Of a stretch of 64,000 nt of DNA, positions 27,748-36,835 are shown piece after piece. The notes under the pieces are model-generated. The model did no database searches. It saw only the letters and a program-made list of their open reading frames with translations, and was not told the DNA's origin. Both the position numbers and the translations under genes were made by a program. Origin of the DNA: Burkholderia sp. Ac-20365 (GTDB lineage Bacteria; Pseudomonadota; Gammaproteobacteria; Burkholderiales; Burkholderiaceae); the NCBI RefSeq assembly GCF_017104715.1, contig NZ_JAAGPI010000026.1, positions 62,001 to 126,000 on the forward strand. Direction: 5' to 3'. The number at the start of each line of letters is the position of its first letter. Position 1 is the first letter of the stretch.

Positions 27748-27818
27748 CTTGAACTCCTTGCAGGTCGTGAATGGGGACTGAGATGCAAGCGGCGTGAACG
27801 CGTGGCGTTCGATGCCGC

Positions 27819-28136
27819 TCAACGTGCGGCAAGCATGCCCAGCACGAAGCCGACGCCGGCCGCGATGCCCAGCGACTGCCACGGGTTCTGCCGCACGTAG
27901 CGCTCCGTCTGCACCGTCGCGCTGCGGTAGCGGCGCTGGGCCGACGTCTGCGCGTCGGTGAGCGCATGCTGAACGGAATCGACATGCGTGCGCAGCCGCT
28001 CGCGCAGCGCGTCGAGCCCCTCGCCCGGCACCGCAGCCGCGAGCCGCAGCATTTCTTCCGAATCGGTCAACAGCACGTTGAGATCCTGGACAATTTTCCG
28101 TCGACCCAATGCGAGCTGTTCAGTGGTTTCTGTCAT
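27819..28136 (-). CDS. DUF883-family (ElaB/YqjD-like) membrane-anchored protein
   Basis: A 105-residue protein with a long amphipathic helical N-terminal part and the family C-terminus YVRQNPWQSLGIAAGVGFVLGML, a glycine-rich membrane helix. E. coli relatives ElaB and YqjD are tail-anchored inner-membrane proteins that bind ribosomes in stationary phase. The stationary-phase role here is inferred from the family. It is divergent from a sigma-54 activator gene. Confidence 0.9.
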   Translation of the reverse strand: MTETTEQLALGRRKIVQDLNVLLTDSEEMLRLAAAVPGEGLDALRERLRTHVDSVQHALTDAQTSAQRRYRSATVQTERYVRQNPWQSLGIAAGVGFVLGMLAAR

Positions 28137-28549
28137 TGCTATCTCCTGTTTCGGCGTGGGGACCGGAGTCGTCTAAACGCGTCCGGTGTCGTGCGCCCTC
28201 CCTCGTAGGCTTGCAACGGTCGTTCCCGGCATCGTCGTGCGATCCATCTGCATCGGTCGAGTTCCGCAAGCGCATCGCAAGGTGACAAGCGACGCACCAT
28301 GCGGACAAAGTTGCCGATGAGCGAACGCGCATGCGCAACTTTTGCCGGCATCGCGTGTCGATCGTACGCCAACGTTTGCGAACTGCCAGCGAACGGCAAA
28401 CTAGCACGCGTCTTGCCGGATATGCCGCGCGAGTGGTTAAATTGCCTTTTGTGAGATAGTGGACCACTCTTACAAGGCAATCCACGCACTCGATACTGGC
28501 CTGCGCCATTCACGACACTTACCCGAAATTGCACAGGACACCCTTGGCT
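28137..28549. other. 413-bp divergent promoter region with several dyads
   Basis: This lies between the leftward DUF883 gene and the rightward sigma-54 activator. Three dyads are visible. AAAGTTGC and GCAACTTT flank 28308-28341. GTTTGC and GCAAAC flank a site near 28373-28400. ATTGCCTT and AAGGCAAT (about 28441-28483) flank an inner AGTGG-A-CCACT. I find no convincing sigma-54 promoter (GG-N10-GC). Confidence 0.45.
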
Positions 28550-29605
28550 ATGTCGTCAACCGATCTGGACTCGCCCGCCACGGAAGCCGATGGCGGCCGA
28601 TCGTCCCAGGCGAAGCAACGCGCGGCGGAAAACGTCCCGGGACTGAAGTCTTACGGCACGTTGTTCGGTTCATCACCCGTCATGCTGGATCTCTACGATC
28701 AGATTGACCGCGTCGCGGCGACGGACGCGACCGCGCTCATCATCGGCGAATCGGGCACGGGCAAGGAGCTGATCGCCCGCACGATTCACGAGCACAGTGC
28801 GCGCAAGGGCGGCGCGTTCGTGGCGGTCAACTGCGGCGCGATTCCCGACGAACTGATCGAAGCCGAACTGTTCGGCCATGAAAAAGGCAGCTTCACCGGC
28901 GCGGTCCAGGGCCGCATCGGCTACTTCGAGCACGCGAACGGCGGCACGCTCTTTCTCGACGAAGTCACCGAAATGGCGCCCGTGCGCCAGGTGAAACTGC
29001 TGCGCGCGCTCGAAACCGGCACGTTCTATCGCGTCGGCGGTACCGAACTGATTCGCGGCGACGTCCGCGTGATCGCCGCGACCAATCGCGACCCGGCTGT
29101 CGCCGTGAAGGAAAACGGCCTGCGCGAAGACCTGATGTACCGGCTCGCCGTGTTTCCGCTGCGCGCGCCGCCGCTGCGCGAGCGCGAAGGCGACCGCGAA
29201 CTGCTCGCGCTGCATTTCCTCGACGAACTCAACCGTCAGGAAAGCACGAACAAGGTGTTTAGCAAGCGGTCGATGGAAACGCTGCGCACGTGGTCGTGGC
29301 CCGGCAATGTGCGCGAGTTGAAGAACGCCGTGTATCGCGCGTTCATTCTGGCCGAGAAAGCGGTGGAACTGCCGCATCCGCATCTGATGTCGCGCGTGAA
29401 GAAACCCGTCACGGTCGGCGATTCGATGAGCGTGTGGATCGGCACGCCGCTCGCGGACGCGCAGAAGCAGATCATCCTCGGCACGCTCAAATACTGCGGC
29501 GGCGACAAGCGGCGCGCAGCGAAAGCGCTCGGCGTGAGCCTGAAGACGCTGTACAACCGGCTCAGCACCTACGGCGACGAAGAGTCGAATCCCGACGACA
29601 ACTGA
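28550..29605 (+). CDS. Sigma-54 AAA+ activator lacking a receiver domain
   Basis: A 351-residue activator of only two parts. The AAA+ domain has Walker A GESGTGKE at 66-73, the sigma-54 loop GSFTGA at 113-118, Walker B LFLDEVTEM and the arginine-finger region. The Fis-type HTH ends in AAKALGVSLKTLYNRLSTYG. The loop is GSFTGA rather than GAFTGA, a variant that also occurs in working activators. With no sensory domain it may be constitutively competent or controlled by a partner protein, as for PspF. The HTH end closely resembles that of the regulator at 25775-27181. ATG 28550 is preceded by AGGA. Confidence 0.9.
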   Translation: MSSTDLDSPATEADGGRSSQAKQRAAENVPGLKSYGTLFGSSPVMLDLYDQIDRVAATDATALIIGESGTGKELIARTIHEHSARKGGAFVAVNCGAIPDELIEAELFGHEKGSFTGAVQGRIGYFEHANGGTLFLDEVTEMAPVRQVKLLRALETGTFYRVGGTELIRGDVRVIAATNRDPAVAVKENGLREDLMYRLAVFPLRAPPLREREGDRELLALHFLDELNRQESTNKVFSKRSMETLRTWSWPGNVRELKNAVYRAFILAEKAVELPHPHLMSRVKKPVTVGDSMSVWIGTPLADAQKQIILGTLKYCGGDKRRAAKALGVSLKTLYNRLSTYGDEESNPDDN

Positions 29606-29610
29606 CGCCC

Positions 29611-29648
29611 ATCGACACGCGCCGCACATCGCGCGCGTGTCGATTTTT
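29611..29648 (+). terminator. Rho-independent terminator of the sigma-54 activator
   Basis: ATCGACACGCGC (29611-29622) pairs perfectly with GCGCGTGTCGAT (29633-29644), and a TTTTT tract follows, five bases past the stop codon. Confidence 0.85.
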
Positions 29649-29944
29649 CACGCCCTTCCTCGCCTCATTTTCCCCACCCATGCGCGCGGTTTCCGATGAA
29701 GCCGCGCGCCGTCCATCGCGACAACGCGGGCCCGTTTTGCAGCCCGCTCAGGCATGCGAACTGCTCCTCTGGCCAAACAGAAAGGCCCCGGCAGCGCAGC
29801 ATCTTTTGCAATTGCTTGCATTTTCCCTATGCCAATTACAAAACCTATCCTGCACAATGCCGCTGCGAAAAAATCAGATGTAACCTGCCTTCGCGCTGGC
29901 GCGCTCCACGCGCCGAAGGCACGAGCAGGAGCGACGACGAAGAA
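29649..29944. other. Intergenic region before the lipoprotein pair
   Basis: About 300 bp without a supported gene. The frame of the downstream lipoprotein is open to 29696, but the extension has no signal peptide and unusual composition. An AT-richer zone around 29815-29880 could hold the promoter. Confidence 0.5.
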
Positions 29945-30532
29945 ATGCAAAAAGCAATGCACCGTGACACCTACGCCGCGCCGGCCAGCGCCATGCGGCG
30001 ATCGATCTTCCCGAGCGCAACGCTGATCGTCTCGCTAGCCGTCGCTGTCACGACGGCCTTGAGCGGATGCAGCTCGCTCTACTCGGAAGGCGCAACGGCG
30101 GGCGCCGGTATCGCCGGCGCGGCCCTCGCCGCGAAAGTGACGAACAACGCCGCCGTCGCAACGGGTATCGGCCTCGGCGCCGTCGCCGCAGCGCGCGCGG
30201 GCGTGCAGTATTCGGAACGCGTGATCCATACCAACACCCAGGACAGCATCGCCGTGGCCGCCGGGCCGCTCGCGGTGGGCGCCGTCGCGCCGTGGAGCAT
30301 CACCCACTCGGTGCCGCTCGAAGAAGACGAGCACGGACGCGTAACGGTAAGCCGCACGATCAGCGCGGGCGAACTCGACTGCAAGGAGATCGTGTTCTCC
30401 GTCGACAAGGTGGCGACGAAGAACGTGCCGGCATCGAGCGCGTTCTATGTCGCGTCGATCTGCCGCGACGGCAATGCGTGGAAGTGGGCATCTGCGGAAC
30501 CTGCGACCGAGCGCTGGGGCTCGCTGCAATGA
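29945..30532 (+). CDS. Glycine-rich lipoprotein, first of a tandem paralogous pair
   Basis: A 195-residue exported lipoprotein. The signal peptide ends in the lipobox ALSGC (Cys near residue 43). A glycine/alanine-rich, glycine-zipper-like segment follows (GAGIAGAALAAKV, GIGLGAVAAARAG), then a beta-rich domain ending in WKWASAEPATERWGSLQ. Later in-frame ATGs (29960, 29993) are possible starts. Its stop codon overlaps the start of the next gene (ATGA), and the two proteins share C-terminal sequence, so they arose by tandem duplication and are translated together. Function unknown; envelope role inferred. Confidence 0.8.
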   Translation: MQKAMHRDTYAAPASAMRRSIFPSATLIVSLAVAVTTALSGCSSLYSEGATAGAGIAGAALAAKVTNNAAVATGIGLGAVAAARAGVQYSERVIHTNTQDSIAVAAGPLAVGAVAPWSITHSVPLEEDEHGRVTVSRTISAGELDCKEIVFSVDKVATKNVPASSAFYVASICRDGNAWKWASAEPATERWGSLQ

Positions 30533-31083
30533 ACATGCAGTCATTCATCCGAAGCCTGAGTGCGTCAGCGGCGGCACGGCTCGCGCTCGTTGGCGCGCTG
30601 TGCATCGGCTCGGGTGCGCTCGTCGGCGGCTGTACTTCGGCTTCTGTGGGCGCGGCAGCAGGCGCCGGTGCCGGCGTGGCGACGGGCATCGTCTCGGCGA
30701 ATCCCGCCGTGGGGATCGGCGTCGGCATTGCCGTGCAGGCCGTCACCGATGAAGCCGTCGCCACGTATCTGCGCAACATGCATGCGGATCAGCAGAACAT
30801 GATCTCCGCACTTGCAGGCGCGATGCCCGTCGGCGAGACGCGCGACTGGAGCGTCAAGCACACGCTGCCCATCGAAAACGGCCACGGCCAGGTGCGCGTG
30901 ACGCGCGCATTCGCGTCGGCGCTCGCGATCTGCAAGGAGTTCGTGTTCTCCGTTGTCGACGGCGACAAGCCCGATTCGAAGGTCTACTGGTACACGGCGA
31001 GCGCCTGCCAGCAGGACAACAAAGGCTACTGGAAGTGGGCGTCGGCGGAACCGGCTGTCCCGCGCTGGGGCAATCTGCAGTAA
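30529..31083 (+). CDS. Glycine-rich lipoprotein, second of a tandem paralogous pair
   Basis: A 184-residue lipoprotein with signal peptide and lipobox LVGGC. It has a glycine-zipper region (AAAGAGAGVATGIV, VGIGVGIAV) and a C-terminal domain containing DWSVKHTLPIENGHGQVRV, CKEFVFSVVDGDKP and the ending WKWASAEPAVPRWGNLQ. The corresponding blocks of the upstream protein are PWSITHSVPLEEDEHGRVTV and CKEIVFSVDKV. It starts inside the upstream stop codon (ATGA overlap at 30529-30532), indicating translational coupling. Conserved Cys residues in each C-terminal domain could form a disulfide. Confidence 0.82.
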   Translation: MNMQSFIRSLSASAAARLALVGALCIGSGALVGGCTSASVGAAAGAGAGVATGIVSANPAVGIGVGIAVQAVTDEAVATYLRNMHADQQNMISALAGAMPVGETRDWSVKHTLPIENGHGQVRVTRAFASALAICKEFVFSVVDGDKPDSKVYWYTASACQQDNKGYWKWASAEPAVPRWGNLQ

Positions 31084-31110
31084 CGCGGCAGCCGCGTTAA
31101 ACGTCTCGAC

Positions 31111-31150
31111 AAAAACAAAGGGGAGTCACGTTGCGTGACTCCCCTTCTTT
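31111..31150. terminator. Bidirectional terminator between lipoprotein and ABC genes
   Basis: A 13-bp perfect stem AAGGGGAGTCACG/CGTGACTCCCCTT (31118-31146) with loop TTG. On the minus strand it is followed by TGTTTTTG, a good T-tract for the leftward ABC operon. On the plus strand CTTTC follows. Confidence 0.8.
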
Positions 31151-31173
31151 CATTGCGTGTGCAACTACGCCAA

Positions 31174-32517
31174 TCAGGATTCGACGTCCTCGAGACTGAA
31201 GATTTCCGTCTGGTCGTTATACGAGAATATCTCGGCATAACGGCCCCAGTTGATGACGGCGTCGAGCGTCTCTTCCGCAGCGCTGTCCGACAGAAAGTCT
31301 TCGAGTTCCTGCTCGAAGCGCACGCGCGGCGCGCGGTGTCCCGGCCGCTCGTTCAGGACCTTCTTGATTCGCGCTGCCAGCGGCACATGCTTGAGCAGGT
31401 GATCGGCGAACATCAGCTTGCGTTCCTGCGTGCCGAATTCGGCGAACACCCGCGCGGGCGGCGTCAGGAAAATATCGCCTTCGCGCACGTCGGCGAAACC
31501 CAGATGCTGCAGCACTTCGGCGATCGGGAACAGATCGTCCACTTCCAGATGCAGCGAGCGCGCGATTTCCGGCATGTCCGCGCGGCCGTGATACGGCGCC
31601 GCCGCCAGCGTTTCGATCAGACCCGCCATCAGGTTGGTCGACACGTGCGGCAGCCAGCTGTGCAGTTCAAGCCCCTTCTTCGTGGCCTCGCCCGTCTGAC
31701 GCGCCGTCATCTTCGCGTAGATGTCGTCCACCAGCCGCCGGAACGCCGGATCCAGACGGTTGCGCGGATGCTTGAACGGCACCTTGATCTCGGCGATCAC
31801 GCGGCCCGGATTCGACGACAACACCAGAATCCGGTCGCACATGAACACCGCTTCCTCGATGTTGTGCGTGACGATCAGCACCGACTTGATCGGCATGCGG
31901 CCTTGCGTCCACAGATCGAGCAGGTCGGTACGCAGCGTTTCGGCCGTCAGCACGTCGAGCGCGGAAAACGGTTCGTCCATCAGCAGCAGTGTCGGGTCGA
32001 CCACCAGCGCGCGCGCAAAGCCGACGCGCTGGCGCATGCCGCCCGACAGCTCGCGCGGATACGCGTTCTCGAAGCCGTCCAGACCGATCAGGTCAATGGC
32101 AGCCAGCGCGCGCTCACGACGCTCACGCGCGCCGACGCCGAGCGCTTCCAGCCCGGCTTCCACGTTCTGCAGCACGGTCAGCCACGGGAACAGCGCGAAA
32201 GTCTGGAACACCATTGCGACGCCTTCGGCGGGCCCCTTGAGCGGCTTGCCCATGTAGGTCACTTCGCCGTCCGTCGGCTCGATCAGCCCGGCGATGATGC
32301 GCAACAGCGTCGACTTGCCCGAGCCCGAGCGGCCCAGCAGCCCGACGATCTCGCCTTCACGCAGCGACAGGTTGGCGTCGTCGAGGACGAGCAGTTCGCC
32401 CTGCGTCTTGTTGAACCCGCGGCACACGTCCTTGACGCGCAGGATTTCTTCGCCGAGGCGCGGCGGCGTCGGCGGCGTCTGGATCGGCGCAGCGGTTACG
32501 GTTTTCGGATTTTGCAT
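31174..32517 (-). CDS. ABC importer ATPase with C-terminal AAA-associated domain
   Basis: A 447-residue ATP-binding protein of the nitrate/sulfonate/taurine class. The nucleotide-binding domain has Walker A GRSGSGKST, signature LSGGMRQR and Walker B LLLMDEPFSALD. It is followed by an extra C-terminal domain of about 170 residues (SWLPHVSTNLMAGLIETLAA, LQHLGFADVREGDIFLTPPA), the AAA-associated domain found in a subset of these transporters. The extra domain may be regulatory. It follows the fused permease by 22 bp on the same strand. No solute-binding protein is in the operon. Confidence 0.9.
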   Translation of the reverse strand: MQNPKTVTAAPIQTPPTPPRLGEEILRVKDVCRGFNKTQGELLVLDDANLSLREGEIVGLLGRSGSGKSTLLRIIAGLIEPTDGEVTYMGKPLKGPAEGVAMVFQTFALFPWLTVLQNVEAGLEALGVGARERRERALAAIDLIGLDGFENAYPRELSGGMRQRVGFARALVVDPTLLLMDEPFSALDVLTAETLRTDLLDLWTQGRMPIKSVLIVTHNIEEAVFMCDRILVLSSNPGRVIAEIKVPFKHPRNRLDPAFRRLVDDIYAKMTARQTGEATKKGLELHSWLPHVSTNLMAGLIETLAAAPYHGRADMPEIARSLHLEVDDLFPIAEVLQHLGFADVREGDIFLTPPARVFAEFGTQERKLMFADHLLKHVPLAARIKKVLNERPGHRAPRVRFEQELEDFLSDSAAEETLDAVINWGRYAEIFSYNDQTEIFSLEDVES

Positions 32518-32539
32518 CGCGTTTTGCCTTCAATGAATC

Positions 32540-34294
32540 TCAATCGAGCCGCAGGCGGCTTTCGGCGTAGGCGTACAGCGGACGCCACAACACGCGATTG
32601 AAGAGGGACACGAACAGGGACATCACCGCGATGCCCAGGATGATCTTCGGATAGTCGCCCGCGGCCGTGTATTGCGCGATATACGCGCCGAGCCCGTGCG
32701 CGGCGAGTCTGGTATCGCCCCACTGCACGGCTTCCGCGACGATGCTCGCATTCCACGCGCCGCCCGAGGCCGTGATCGCGCCCGTCACGTAGTACGGGAA
32801 CACGCCCGGCAGCATGGCCTGGCGCCACCACTGCCAGCCGCGGATGCGGAAATTCTTCGCGGCTTCCTTGTAGTCGTTCGGATAGGCGCTGGCGCCCGCA
32901 ATCACGTTGAACAGGATATACCACTGCGTGCCGAGCACGATCAGCGGCGACAGCCAGATATCCGGGTTCAGGTTGAACTTGACGATCACGATCACGAACA
33001 CCGGGAACAGCAGGTTCGCCGGGAACGCCGCGAGGAACTGCGCGACCGGCTGGACCTTCTCGGCGAGCGCCGGACGCAGTCCGATCAGCACACCGACAGG
33101 CAGCCACACGACGGAAGCCAGCGCGATCAGCAGCGTCACGCGCAGCAGCGTGATGAGGCCGAGCACGAACACATGGCCGACTTCATCGAGCGTCACGCCC
33201 GTGCGAACGTAGGCGACCACGCGGTACACGACGAACGCCGTTACCAGCACGACGATCACCGCCCATACTATGTCCCCCGCCCTGGACTGCTTCAGCACCG
33301 CCGGCTTCGAGAATTTCACCGGCCCGACGCTCGGCCAGCGGATCGGCACGCGCGCAGCCTTCGCGAACATCCAGCCGATCGGCACGAGCAGCCGGTGAAT
33401 CAGCCGCGTGCGGCGAATCAGGTCGAGCAGCCACGATTCCGGCGCATCGCCGGAACTCGTGTTTTCCATGCGGAACTTGTCGGACCACGCGACGAGCGGC
33501 CGGAACAGGAACTGGTCGTACGCGAGAATCACGACCGTCATGGTCAGGATCACCCAGCCGATCGCGTGCAGGTTGCGCTCGTTGATGGCCTGCGACAGAT
33601 ACGAGCCCACGCCCGGCAACGTGATGGTGTGATTGCCGACGGTGATCGCCTCGGAGGCGACTACGAAGAACCAGCCGCCCGACATCGACATCATCATGTT
33701 CCAGATGAGGCCGGGCATCGAGAACGGCACTTCGAGCTTCCAGAAGCGCTGCCACGAGGTCAGATGGAAGCCCTTCGACACTTCATCCAGATCGCGCGGC
33801 ACGGTGCGCAGCGACTGATAGAAGCTGAAGGTCATGTTCCACGCCTGGCTCGTGAAGATCGCGAAGATCGCGGCCAGCTCGGCGCCCAGCACGCGCGACG
33901 GAAACAGCGCGAGGAAGAACGTCACCGTGAACGAGATGTAGCCGAGCACGGGCACCGACTGCAGGATGTCGAGAATCGGCACCAGCACCTGGCCCGCGCG
34001 GCGGCTCTTGGCAGCGAGCGTGCCGTAGACCAGCGTGAACGCCAGCGACGCGACCATCGCAGCGAGCATGCGCAAGGTGGTACGCAGCGCATATTCGGGC
34101 AGCTTGCCGGGGTCGAGCGAGATCGGCTCGCTCTGCAGCGTCGAGATGGGCGCCATCGTCTCGTGGAAACCGACCACGGCCATCGCGATCAGGCAGATGA
34201 TCAGCGGGAACGCGACGAAATCCCAACGATTGGGCAGCACCCGCCACGCCGACGCGTTGGCAGTGCGATTGAGGGTAAAGCTGAACAGATCCAT
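32540..34294 (-). CDS. ABC importer permease, two permease domains fused
   Basis: A 584-residue inner-membrane protein made of two BPD_transp-type permease domains in tandem. Each has its own EAA-type cytoplasmic loop: first DLDEVSKGFHLTSWQRFWKL, second DYKEAAKNFRIRGWQWWRQA followed by LPGVFPYYV. A single polypeptide thus supplies both membrane halves. ATG 34294 follows GGGAGGGCCGCCTG on the minus strand, and the open extension to 34336 is rejected. It is paired with the ATPase downstream. The substrate is unknown without a binding protein. Confidence 0.9.
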   Translation of the reverse strand: MDLFSFTLNRTANASAWRVLPNRWDFVAFPLIICLIAMAVVGFHETMAPISTLQSEPISLDPGKLPEYALRTTLRMLAAMVASLAFTLVYGTLAAKSRRAGQVLVPILDILQSVPVLGYISFTVTFFLALFPSRVLGAELAAIFAIFTSQAWNMTFSFYQSLRTVPRDLDEVSKGFHLTSWQRFWKLEVPFSMPGLIWNMMMSMSGGWFFVVASEAITVGNHTITLPGVGSYLSQAINERNLHAIGWVILTMTVVILAYDQFLFRPLVAWSDKFRMENTSSGDAPESWLLDLIRRTRLIHRLLVPIGWMFAKAARVPIRWPSVGPVKFSKPAVLKQSRAGDIVWAVIVVLVTAFVVYRVVAYVRTGVTLDEVGHVFVLGLITLLRVTLLIALASVVWLPVGVLIGLRPALAEKVQPVAQFLAAFPANLLFPVFVIVIVKFNLNPDIWLSPLIVLGTQWYILFNVIAGASAYPNDYKEAAKNFRIRGWQWWRQAMLPGVFPYYVTGAITASGGAWNASIVAEAVQWGDTRLAAHGLGAYIAQYTAAGDYPKIILGIAVMSLFVSLFNRVLWRPLYAYAESRLRLD

Positions 34295-35012
34295 CAGGCG
34301 GCCCTCCCTGTGCGGTGGGACGCGAACATGCCGCATGCCACGATGGCTACGCGCGCGCCGGCATGGCTTGCGACGGCGCGACGGTCCGAGGATCGATCCG
34401 GAAAGCGGAAATCAGGCATGGCAAAACGCGAATGCGCGGTAAATCGTTGGCGTTGAGTACGCATTGGCCGGCGACGGATACATCGCGCGGCGCCCCGTGC
34501 GGGCCTGCACTTACGGCCGGCGCAATCGTGTTGCGCGGGCCGCCGCCGGCAGGCCAGCGAGCTTTCCTCATTTTGGACGGCACGACACTACTACAACCTG
34601 TGTGACAGAAACAACCGTTGACATTCATTTGTCACGCTGAATGGTTCCCGGAATGGATCTGTAAGCGGCAGGCCACATGCATCAACGGGCGGACTCTTGC
34701 GCCCGCTTCCGACGAACCGTCGCGTGCGAGCCACATCAGGCTGGCGAGCGAGCTATTCAGAAACTCTTGCCAGAGGCCGTTAATACCCCACACGGGAGTT
34801 CGGCACGCGCAAATCCTGACTGGCGTCGGGCCGTGCGGCGGTTAAAATCGGGATGCGGCAAACCTGCTGGCCGCCGGCGACGAGGACGGCGGCGCGGCGC
34901 ACTATCCTGGCTCCGTGCGGCGCACGGAAATTATCGGCAGGAACGGCCCAGCGCCGGCGCGTTGCAACGAGAGACGTTGTTGCATGAATCAGTCAGACGG
35001 ATCAGAGGGTCG
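34295..35012. other. 718-bp divergent intergenic region
   Basis: This lies between the leftward ABC operon and the rightward diguanylate cyclase. It contains GTGACA (34602-34607) and TGTCAC (34630-34635), an inverted pair. A TTAAAAT-like -10 lies at 34841-34847, and a TGCAAC/GTTGCA dyad (34963-34984) sits 28 bp before the cyclase start. The cyclase frame is open back to 34677, but that extension lacks signal or domain character. Confidence 0.45.
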
Positions 35013-36692
35013 ATGAAAAGGACAACCTTGCGCCAGGCATTGGGACCGGCCAGTTTCGTACTGGTCGTGCTCGCATGCTGGTTCGCGTCCGGCCTGGTTG
35101 CGGACCGGATGGTACAGCAAGAACTGGATGCCGCGCTGCGCCAGCAGCGGCAAATGTCCGCCTCGATCGTCTACAACATGGCCGAGGTGATCGCGAGCGA
35201 CCTCGCGATGTCGCGGGCGATTCCCGCCACCATGGCCGAACTCGGCGTGATCCAGCAGGCGCTGACGCACTCGCAGAATTATGCCGCGTCGGGCGTCGAC
35301 CTGGAACCCGCGCACCGCGACGAACTCCTGAAGTCGCCCGAACTGGCGGGCATCAACGCCTTCCTGCGCGACGCCCAGGGCTTCTCCGGTCTCGACATCA
35401 TCTGGCTCGTCAATGCGAACGGGCTGTGCGTCGCGGCCAGCAACGCGCAGAACGCGCATTCGTTCGTCGGCCTCGACATGCGCTCGCGCAGCTATCTGAC
35501 CAACGCCCTGCTCGGCGCGTTCGGCGAGGCGTACGGTGTGGGCCGCATGAGCGGCGAGCCGGGCATTTTCATCTCTGCGCCCGTGTATGACGACGGGCTG
35601 CTGGTCGGCGCGATCGTCGCCAAGGTGGGGATCGCGCGGCTGCGCCACTGGGTCGCGCACGCCGGCACCTTCGTCACCGACGACAACGGTGTGGTCATCA
35701 TGGCGCACAACGCAGCGCTCGAAGGCCAGGCGATGCCGAACTCGCGCGTCACGCAGATGAGCCTAGCCGAGCGCATGGGCACGTATCATCGCGAGCAGTT
35801 CCCGACCATCCAGATCCGGCCCGTCAAGAGCCAGGTGGGCAGCGACGCGCCGTGGGTGTCGGCGGCGATCGCCGAGCAGCTGTTCGACATGCCCGGCCAG
35901 CCGATCCCGACGCTCTACCAGTCGCGCGGCGGCTTGAACTCCGGGCTGTCCGCGCATCTCGTCGACCCGCTCGTCGCGTGGCCCGAGCTGATGCGCAATC
36001 ACAAGCGTGACCATCTGCTGGTGTTCCTGACGCTGGCGGGCACGGTGGCGCTCGCGTGGGTCATCACGGTGTCGTATCTGCGCGAACGGCGTCATCACCG
36101 CGCCACCCGTGTGCTGGCCGAGCAGTTGCAGTCGGCCAATACGCTGCTGTCGGCGGAGGCCCGCCACGACGCGCTGACGGGCGCGCTGTCGCGCCGCTAC
36201 TTCCTCGATCTGCTGCGGCATGAGATCGACCGGGCGCGCGCGACAGGCGAGCCGCTGTGCATGGCGATCGCCGACCTCGACCACTTCAAGCAGATCAACG
36301 ACCGCTTCGGCCACGCCGCCGGCGACCGCGCGCTCGAGCACTTCGTCGACACCTGCCGCGCCGAACTGCGCGGTAGCGATGCGATCGGCCGGCTGGGCGG
36401 CGAGGAGTTCGGCATTCTGCTGCCCGCCACGCCGCTCGGCACCGGTCTTGAAGTGGTCGAACGGCTGCGCGTGCGGCTGAAGGCAACGCCTTCGGCAAAG
36501 CTGCCGCAATCGGTCGGACTGAGCGTGAGTATCGGCATTACCGAACTGTCGCCGGAAGATCTGCCGGAGCGCATCATCAGCCGCGCCGACCAGGCGCTCT
36601 ATGCCGCGAAACAGGGCGGCCGCGACCGCAGCGAAGCGGTGCCGCCCGACGACACCGCGCCGCCCACGCGCGCACCCGCCAACGCCTGGTAA
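35013..36692 (+). CDS. Membrane diguanylate cyclase with periplasmic sensor
   Basis: A 559-residue protein. A membrane helix near residues 12-30 is followed by a periplasmic dCache-like sensor of about 300 residues, a second helix near 335-355, a short coiled linker and a GGDEF domain. The active site is GGEEF (462-466), and the inhibitory I-site RGSD (453-456) stands at the correct five-residue spacing. It should make c-di-GMP and be feedback-inhibited, unlike the GGDEF-EAL protein at 2816-5200. ATG 35013 follows AGAGGG. The C-terminal tail is Pro/Asp-rich. Confidence 0.92.
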   Translation: MKRTTLRQALGPASFVLVVLACWFASGLVADRMVQQELDAALRQQRQMSASIVYNMAEVIASDLAMSRAIPATMAELGVIQQALTHSQNYAASGVDLEPAHRDELLKSPELAGINAFLRDAQGFSGLDIIWLVNANGLCVAASNAQNAHSFVGLDMRSRSYLTNALLGAFGEAYGVGRMSGEPGIFISAPVYDDGLLVGAIVAKVGIARLRHWVAHAGTFVTDDNGVVIMAHNAALEGQAMPNSRVTQMSLAERMGTYHREQFPTIQIRPVKSQVGSDAPWVSAAIAEQLFDMPGQPIPTLYQSRGGLNSGLSAHLVDPLVAWPELMRNHKRDHLLVFLTLAGTVALAWVITVSYLRERRHHRATRVLAEQLQSANTLLSAEARHDALTGALSRRYFLDLLRHEIDRARATGEPLCMAIADLDHFKQINDRFGHAAGDRALEHFVDTCRAELRGSDAIGRLGGEEFGILLPATPLGTGLEVVERLRVRLKATPSAKLPQSVGLSVSIGITELSPEDLPERIISRADQALYAAKQGGRDRSEAVPPDDTAPPTRAPANAW

Positions 36693-36835
36693 GCCAGCGC
36701 AAGCTTAGTTTGGGAATCCGCGATGCGCACCGCATCGCGCGTGTCGACGCTGCCGGGCGATTCGAGCTTAAGCAGGTATGATCGACTTTCATCGGAAAGT
36801 TGTGATCACCGCTTTACGCTCCCCCGGAGGTTCGC

